This document shows, in pieces, positions 6,655-10,728 of a DNA stretch of 10,728 bases (position 1 is its first letter; each line of letters opens with the position of its first letter). Made by a program: the position numbers and the translations under genes. Source of the stretch: Deltaproteobacteria bacterium RBG_13_61_14 (GTDB lineage: Bacteria > RBG-13-61-14); assembly GCA_001797815.1 (NCBI GenBank), contig MGQK01000114.1, positions 5,652 through 16,379 on the forward strand, given 5' to 3'. The notes below the pieces were generated by a model, which did no database searches, was not told the DNA's origin, and saw only the letters and a program-made list of their open reading frames with translations.

Positions 6655-7677
6655 TTAGACCCGGTATTTTTCGCGCAGGCGCAGCGAGAACTGCTGGATG
6701 GCGGCGAAGGCTCGCTCCACGGTCCGCTCCCGGTCCGGGTTGACCAGGCAGCAGGTGGCCGGGGAGAGGAGGCTCTGGGCGAGGAGGAGTTCGCGGTCAA
6801 TTCCCTGGTCTTGCAGGATAGACCAGACCTGCTCCAGTCGCTCTTCCAAGGAGGCCAGGTCCTCTTTTTCAAACGGCTCGAAGTTGGTGGGCACGATGCC
6901 CCAGACCAGGACTCCGCCGCGGTCCAGGAACTTCCTGATCGAGCGGGCATAGGTGGCGAAGACCTCGGCGTTGGTGTAGATGTCGAGCGAGAGGATGTCG
7001 AGGTCGAGACCGAGGAGGAAGTCCCAGTCCGGGTTGCCGCAGAGGTGCACGCCCCGGGGCCGCGCGACCGCGGCGAAGAACCGCTCCAGGTCTTGGCGGG
7101 CGGCCTGGTCGTTGTAACCCGACATCGCGCTCCACAAGAACTGCAGGCCCGGCTCGTCCACGAACATGAAGGCGTTGGAGTTCATTCTCTTGAGACGGCG
7201 GAGCTGGACGTTCAGCCGCTTGGCCAGGAATTCATACATGAAAGGCCGGACCGTGTCGTCGAACAGGATGGGCCGCCGGTTCTGGTCGAGCACGTTGAAG
7301 CCGAAGCTGATCGGGCCTTCGAGCTGGCCCCGGATCGCGGGCCGGTCGGAGAGGTCGAGCGCCAGGAAGCGGTGATAGACCGAGGAATAGGCCGGGCTGA
7401 TGTCGAAATAGTCCGGCTCCTCAAAATGGGCCAGGGTCTCTTCCACCTCGGCGATGAATTTATCCAGCGAAAAACTCAAGCGCCGGTTCGCCAGGTCGAG
7501 CACGATCCCGGGGAAATGCTCGGACGCCTGCACGAACATGTCCTCATGGTAATCGGAGAGCGGGAGCTGGGGCCAAAAGGGCACATCCAGCGAGAGCGCG
7601 GTCGCGAGCGCCCGGTCCACCTCAATATGGGGCATCACCGCCATGGCGGTGGTCAAAAGGTTTCCAGGAATCGGCAT
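6655..7677 (-). CDS. Stand-alone MetE-like (cobalamin-independent methionine synthase C-terminal domain) protein
   Basis: About 340 aa, corresponding only to the catalytic half of MetE; the N-terminal barrel is absent. Residues (from the 7677 start): PGNLLTTAM near the N-terminus, FVDEPGL (172-178, like DEPAL of MetE), HLCGN (211-215) giving a His and a Cys zinc ligand, SLDIY (230-234) where MetE has its Glu ligand, and SPATCC (305-310) giving the last Cys. It probably binds zinc and transfers a methyl or other one-carbon group to or from a thiol, but substrate and donor are unknown. Homologues often begin near PGNLLTTAM, so I prefer the ATG at 7677. A longer start at 7722 would lie practically at the predicted transcription start of the upstream -10 box. 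Neither start has a clear Shine-Dalgarno. The gene is convergent with the dehydrogenase and divergent from the thiolase operon. Confidence 0.82.
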   Translation of the reverse strand: MPIPGNLLTTAMAVMPHIEVDRALATALSLDVPFWPQLPLSDYHEDMFVQASEHFPGIVLDLANRRLSFSLDKFIAEVEETLAHFEEPDYFDISPAYSSVYHRFLALDLSDRPAIRGQLEGPISFGFNVLDQNRRPILFDDTVRPFMYEFLAKRLNVQLRRLKRMNSNAFMFVDEPGLQFLWSAMSGYNDQAARQDLERFFAAVARPRGVHLCGNPDWDFLLGLDLDILSLDIYTNAEVFATYARSIRKFLDRGGVLVWGIVPTNFEPFEKEDLASLEERLEQVWSILQDQGIDRELLLAQSLLSPATCCLVNPDRERTVERAFAAIQQFSLRLREKYRV

Positions 7678-7727
7678 GATCAAGTCCCCGGAGAAATCCG
7701 GTCCGGCGGGACCTTTCCTCATTATTA

Positions 7728-7736
7728 ACTATAACA
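7728..7736 (-). promoter_or_regulatory. Extended -10 element for the MetE-like gene
   Basis: On the minus strand TGTTATAGT gives an extended -10 (TGn plus TATAGT, 5 of 6). No matching -35 box is seen at the usual distance. Transcription would start near 7721, leaving a leader of about 44 nt before the ATG at 7677. Confidence 0.35.
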
Positions 7737-7823
7737 TGATTTACCCCAGGCCGCGGTCCGATCCCTCGAAATCAGCCCCCTTTGCCCATCCCCCAGGCAT
7801 ATTTCCGCGCCCGCACAAGGCAG

Positions 7824-7829
7824 TTGACA
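7824..7829 (+). promoter_or_regulatory. Possible -35 box upstream of the thiolase-like operon
   Basis: A perfect TTGACA in the 200-bp divergent region, followed by a T-rich tract. At 16-19 nt spacing the -10 candidates are poor (for example TTTGGT at 7847-7852), so this promoter may need an activator. Downstream lie a 10-bp palindrome CGCTCGAGCG (7875-7884) and three CCATCG copies (7855, 7871, 7913), which are candidate regulator sites. Confidence 0.3.
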
Positions 7830-7945
7830 TTTTTTTGGCTTTGTGGTTTGGTAGCCATCGTTGATCGGCACCATCGCTCGAGCGGCAAGCGGTCTCAGAA
7901 GTTCCATAGACACCATCGGTTTAATTTAATCAGAAGGAGGTAGAG

Positions 7946-9094
7946 ATGTTGAGAAGGGTGGCAATTGTTGGGTACGCCCAATCCCGCCATCAATACGACA
8001 TGCTCAAGACCCGGGAGGACATGGTGTTCGAGGTCTGCAAGGCGGCGTTGGCTCACGCCGGCATCTTGCGGGAAGACATCGGCACCGTGGTCACGGCCTC
8101 CACCGACTACCTGGATGGCCGGACCATCTCCAACGTGTTCTTGAGTATGGCGGTGGGCGCGTACCTGAAGGACGAGTCGAAGGTGGAGGAGGACGGGGCG
8201 ATGGCGCTCCAGTATGCGATGATGCGCATCATGTCCGGCGCGCATGACGTCGCCCTGGTCGAGGCGCATACCCAGGCCTCCACCTTCAATCCCCACCAGG
8301 TTTCCTATTACACCCTGGACCCGCTCTTTGACCGGCAGATCGGCCTGCTCAACGACGTGGCGGCCGCGGCCCTGCAAGCCAGGATGTATATGGACCGCTC
8401 CGGCGCGCGGGAAGAGTGCCTGGCCGCGGTCTCGGTCAAGAACCTGCGCAACGCGGCCTTTAACCCGAACGCGCACCGGCGGATGGCGGACCTGAGCCTG
8501 GAAGAGGTGCTTGCCTCCAAGCTCTACTACGACCCGATCCGGGAGCTCACCATGTCGCCGATCAGTGACGGCGCCGCGGCCGTGATCCTGGCCAGCGAGG
8601 AGCGGGCGCGGGAGATCACCGACTGCCCGGTCTGGATCGAGGGCGTGGGCCTCTGCTCCGACGCGTATCTGCGTGACCGGAGGCTCGACCGGCTCGATTC
8701 CTTGCGGATCGCCGCGCAAAAGGCCTACCAGATGGCGGGCATCCAGGACCCGCTCCAGGAGCTCGACCTGGCCGAAGTGACCGAGCGCTACGCCCACGAG
8801 GAGTTGATGATCTACGAGGCGCTGGGGCTCTGCCGCGAAGGCAAGGGTAAGGTCCTGATCGAGAACGGCACCACCGCCTTCGACGGCGAGTTCCCGGTCA
8901 ACCCCAGCGGCGGCGCCCTGGGGGCCGACCCCATCTGCGCGACCGGGCTGATCCGGGTGATCGAGGCGGCCCAGCAGATCCGGGGCGAGGCCAACGGCTG
9001 CCAGGTCTCCGGCGCCGGCCGGGCCCTGGCCCACGGCCAGTTCGGGATCTGCGCGCAAAAGAACGTCGTGCTGATCCTGGGAGGTGAGTCATGA
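7946..9094 (+). CDS. Thiolase-like protein 1 (SCP2-thiolase type), lacking the nucleophilic Cys
   Basis: Thiolase-fold protein of 382 aa with a very strong Shine-Dalgarno (AGAAGGAGGT, 7932-7941). It keeps the family landmarks: VAIVGYAQS at the start, MRIMSGAHDVALVEAH (93-108), SPISDGAAAVILAS (204-217), LDLAEVTERYAHEEL (273-287), VNPSGGALG (318-326) and ALAHGQFG (360-367). Where true thiolases have their acyl-accepting Cys in CxSG, this protein has EEDG (Glu81 by my hand alignment). Where they have HPxGATG, it has DPICATG (Asp328). Classical thiolysis through an acyl-Cys is therefore unlikely. It is the first gene of an operon and overlaps the next by 4 bp. It probably pairs with the second thiolase-like protein and DUF35 in one complex acting on an acyl-CoA. 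Retro-aldol, aldol or condensation chemistry is possible, and a purely structural role is the main alternative. Confidence 0.88.
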   Translation: MLRRVAIVGYAQSRHQYDMLKTREDMVFEVCKAALAHAGILREDIGTVVTASTDYLDGRTISNVFLSMAVGAYLKDESKVEEDGAMALQYAMMRIMSGAHDVALVEAHTQASTFNPHQVSYYTLDPLFDRQIGLLNDVAAAALQARMYMDRSGAREECLAAVSVKNLRNAAFNPNAHRRMADLSLEEVLASKLYYDPIRELTMSPISDGAAAVILASEERAREITDCPVWIEGVGLCSDAYLRDRRLDRLDSLRIAAQKAYQMAGIQDPLQELDLAEVTERYAHEELMIYEALGLCREGKGKVLIENGTTAFDGEFPVNPSGGALGADPICATGLIRVIEAAQQIRGEANGCQVSGAGRALAHGQFGICAQKNVVLILGGES

Positions 9095-10338
9095 TCATCC
9101 GCAATGCCGCAATTATCGGATGTGGACAGACCAAACATTCCTCCAAACGGAGGGAGGTCAACGTGGCGGAACTGGTGGCCGAAGCCGCCTTCCGCGCCAT
9201 TGAGGACGCCGAGCTGACCCCCAAAGAGATTGACGCCCTGGTGGTCGGCAACATGCAGGGCTTCGGCGGAGTGGCCCAGCCCGAGCTCTGGCTGGGCGAT
9301 TGGATCGGAGGCGAGGGCAAGCCGGTGCTGCGCATCACCACCGGCGGCACCACCGGCGGCTCGGTCGGCCAGGGCGCTTATTACTCCGTGGCCTCGGGCA
9401 TGTATGACGTGGTCCTGGCCGTGGCCTGGGAGAAACACTCGGACAGCAAGGAAGCCGGCGCCACCACCGGCCTGATGCACGTGGCTCTGGGCAACTTCTT
9501 CCACGCCCTCAACTACGGGATCGGGCTCAAGACCCTGCTCGCCACCCAGGCGGTCGGCGCCGCGGCCGGGGCCGCGGTTTACCAGGCCCGCTTCTACCTG
9601 CACCGCTCCGGCTGCTCGATCGAGCACCTGGACATGGTGGCGGCCAAGGACCGGCGCAACGCGGCCAAGAACCCCTACGCGCATTTGCAGATCCCCAACT
9701 GCACGCCAGCGGACATCGCCAAGACCGAGATGATCGCCTGGCCCTTCCGCTACGGCCACGTCTGCCCGGCCAGCGACGGCGCTTCCGCCATCGTGGTGGC
9801 GAGCGAGAAGATTGCCAAGAAAAAGTGCAAGCAGCCGGCCTGGATCAAAGGGGTCGGGTCCTTCTCCGACGAAGAGAACCAGATGCAAAGCGAAAACATG
9901 GGCGGCATCGGCGTGCTCGACGCCTCCGAGCAGATGGGCGCCCGGCTCTCGGCCCAGAAAGCCTACAAGATGGCCGGCATTACCGACCCGAAAAAGGAAA
10001 TTGACCTGGCCGAGATCTACCAGCCCTTCCCCAGCCAGGAACTGCTCTTCGCCGAGAAGCTCGGGCTCTACGATGAAGGTGAGGCCTGGAAGGGGCTGGA
10101 AAAGGGCGAGACCGACATCAACGGCCGCATTCCCTGCGACCTGTCCGGCGGGGTGAACGCCACCAACGCCATCGGGTCCTCGGCCTTGCAGCGGATCCTC
10201 GAATGCGCGCTCCAGATCCAGGGCAAGGCCGGCGAGCACCAGGCGGCCAAGAAAGTTCACAATGCCGTGGCCCACGGCTGGGGCGGGGTTACCAACTACA
10301 TCACCGTCACCGTGCTCGGTGATACTCCCAGGGGGTGA
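9091..10338 (+). CDS. Thiolase-like protein 2 (SCP2-thiolase / lipid-transfer type), lacking the nucleophilic Cys
   Basis: Paralogue of the preceding gene (415 aa), starting at the ATGA overlap with GGGAGGTGAG just upstream (9079-9088). Typical segments: AAIIGCGQTKHS (6-17), VASGMYDVVLAVAWEK (100-115), PASDGASAIVVASEK (226-240), IDLAEIYQPFPSQEL (304-318), LSGGVNATNAIG (351-362), AVAHGWGG (392-399). The usual Cys is replaced in TTGGTTGG (Gly86 by hand alignment) and the HPxG His by Asn359. This pattern recalls SCP2-thiolase-like proteins such as Ltp2, a DUF35-dependent aldolase that also lacks the Cys and uses tyrosines. Tyr310 in LAEIYQPF may be a comparable residue, but I have not aligned it. 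The DUF35 gene starts 4 nt after the stop, which supports a three-protein complex. Confidence 0.88.
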   Translation: MIIRNAAIIGCGQTKHSSKRREVNVAELVAEAAFRAIEDAELTPKEIDALVVGNMQGFGGVAQPELWLGDWIGGEGKPVLRITTGGTTGGSVGQGAYYSVASGMYDVVLAVAWEKHSDSKEAGATTGLMHVALGNFFHALNYGIGLKTLLATQAVGAAAGAAVYQARFYLHRSGCSIEHLDMVAAKDRRNAAKNPYAHLQIPNCTPADIAKTEMIAWPFRYGHVCPASDGASAIVVASEKIAKKKCKQPAWIKGVGSFSDEENQMQSENMGGIGVLDASEQMGARLSAQKAYKMAGITDPKKEIDLAEIYQPFPSQELLFAEKLGLYDEGEAWKGLEKGETDINGRIPCDLSGGVNATNAIGSSALQRILECALQIQGKAGEHQAAKKVHNAVAHGWGGVTNYITVTVLGDTPRG

Positions 10339-10342
10339 GAAC

Positions 10343-10728
10343 ATGGCGGAGAAAAGCAAACCGGTCATGACCATGGCCGTGGAAGGGACCTGGAACGTGG
10401 GGGCTTACCATTACAAGGCGCCCCGCCTGACCGAGGAGTTCGTGCAGGGCCTCAAGGAGAAGAAGCTCGTGGGCACACTCTGCCGGGGCTGCGGCAAGGT
10501 GATCGTGCCGCCCCGCAACATCTGCGGCCGCTGCCACCGCCGGATGGACGGCCGGCGGGTGGTGAGCAACGTCGGCACCATCACCTGTTTCGTGTGCAGC
10601 GCGCCCATGATCAAGGGAAAGGTGAAAATTTTCGGCATGGACCCCGTGGACATGGGATTGGTCAAGGAGGGCGAGGTGGTGATCCCGGTGTTCGTCAAGT
10701 TCGACGGCTCCGATTCCAACGTGCATAC
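10343..10728 (+). CDS. DUF35 zinc-ribbon/OB-fold acyl-CoA-associated protein (partial, cut by the window end)
   Basis: Reads open through the right edge, with 128 residues visible. A helical N-terminal part (to about 40) leads to a rubredoxin-like zinc ribbon with Cys47, Cys50, Cys61 and Cys64 (CRGC...CGRC). An OB-fold follows, beginning NVGTITCFVCSAP (76-88) and continuing through GLVKEGEVVIPVFVKFDG. This is the standard DUF35 layout. GGGGGTG (10331-10337), overlapping the stop of the preceding gene, serves as Shine-Dalgarno. DUF35 proteins are partners of thiolase-fold enzymes (ChsH2 with Ltp2, BbsA with BbsB, and archaeal thiolase/HMG-CoA synthase), where they help bind the CoA substrate or bridge subunits. 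Here the partner should be one or both of the two thiolase-like proteins directly upstream. Confidence 0.9.
   Translation, partial: MAEKSKPVMTMAVEGTWNVGAYHYKAPRLTEEFVQGLKEKKLVGTLCRGCGKVIVPPRNICGRCHRRMDGRRVVSNVGTITCFVCSAPMIKGKVKIFGMDPVDMGLVKEGEVVIPVFVKFDGSDSNVH

Noticed and set aside
6811-7728. Plus-strand open frame of 305 codons opposite the MetE-like gene
   Set aside because: Shadow composition (Val/Glu/Arg repeats) while the minus strand carries the zinc-site motifs of the MetE family.
8812-10374. Long minus-strand open frame (520 codons) opposite the thiolase-like genes
   Set aside because: Composition typical of a codon-bias shadow; both plus-strand genes are clearly recognisable thiolase-fold proteins.

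Overview
The window looks like a GC-rich chromosomal segment from an anaerobic or facultative bacterium, most likely a Desulfobacterota (deltaproteobacterial) lineage. That placement is an inference from gene content: an acyl-CoA synthetase, a Tat-linked GMC dehydrogenase, a stand-alone MetE-like protein, SCP2-type thiolase paralogues followed by a DUF35 protein, and a small Cys protein. There are no plasmid, phage or transposase genes.

Layout from left to right. Positions 1-348 hold no convincing gene, but contain a decayed tRNA-like relic (about 110-179) directly before a good sigma70-type promoter (189-218). This promoter serves an AMP-forming acyl-CoA synthetase (349-2202) that carries an unusual basic insertion. 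Next comes an exported protein of unknown function (2394-3722) with its own promoter. An intergenic stretch then holds a 146-bp MITE-like palindromic element (3766-3911), followed by a 60-aa Cys-containing protein (4009-4191) and a hairpin repeat (4260-4305). A two-gene operon (4353-6598) encodes a Tat-signal small subunit and a GMC flavoprotein with a four-cysteine cluster. A convergent minus-strand gene (7677-6655) encodes a MetE-like zinc protein. From the divergent region 7723-7945 starts a rightward operon of two thiolase-like proteins and a DUF35 zinc-ribbon/OB-fold protein, which runs off the right edge.

How the genes may work together: the synthetase would activate a carboxylic acid to its CoA thioester. 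The GMC dehydrogenase would oxidise an alcohol or similar group in the periplasm. The thiolase-like pair with DUF35 would act on an acyl-CoA. Both thiolase-like proteins lack the nucleophilic cysteine and the HPxGxTG histidine of true thiolases. The trio therefore resembles non-thiolytic thiolase/DUF35 complexes such as the Ltp2-ChsH2 retro-aldolase of steroid side-chain degradation, or a hetero-oligomeric thiolase such as BbsAB, more than a classical thiolase. This is the most interesting system here, and its substrate cannot be read from the sequence.
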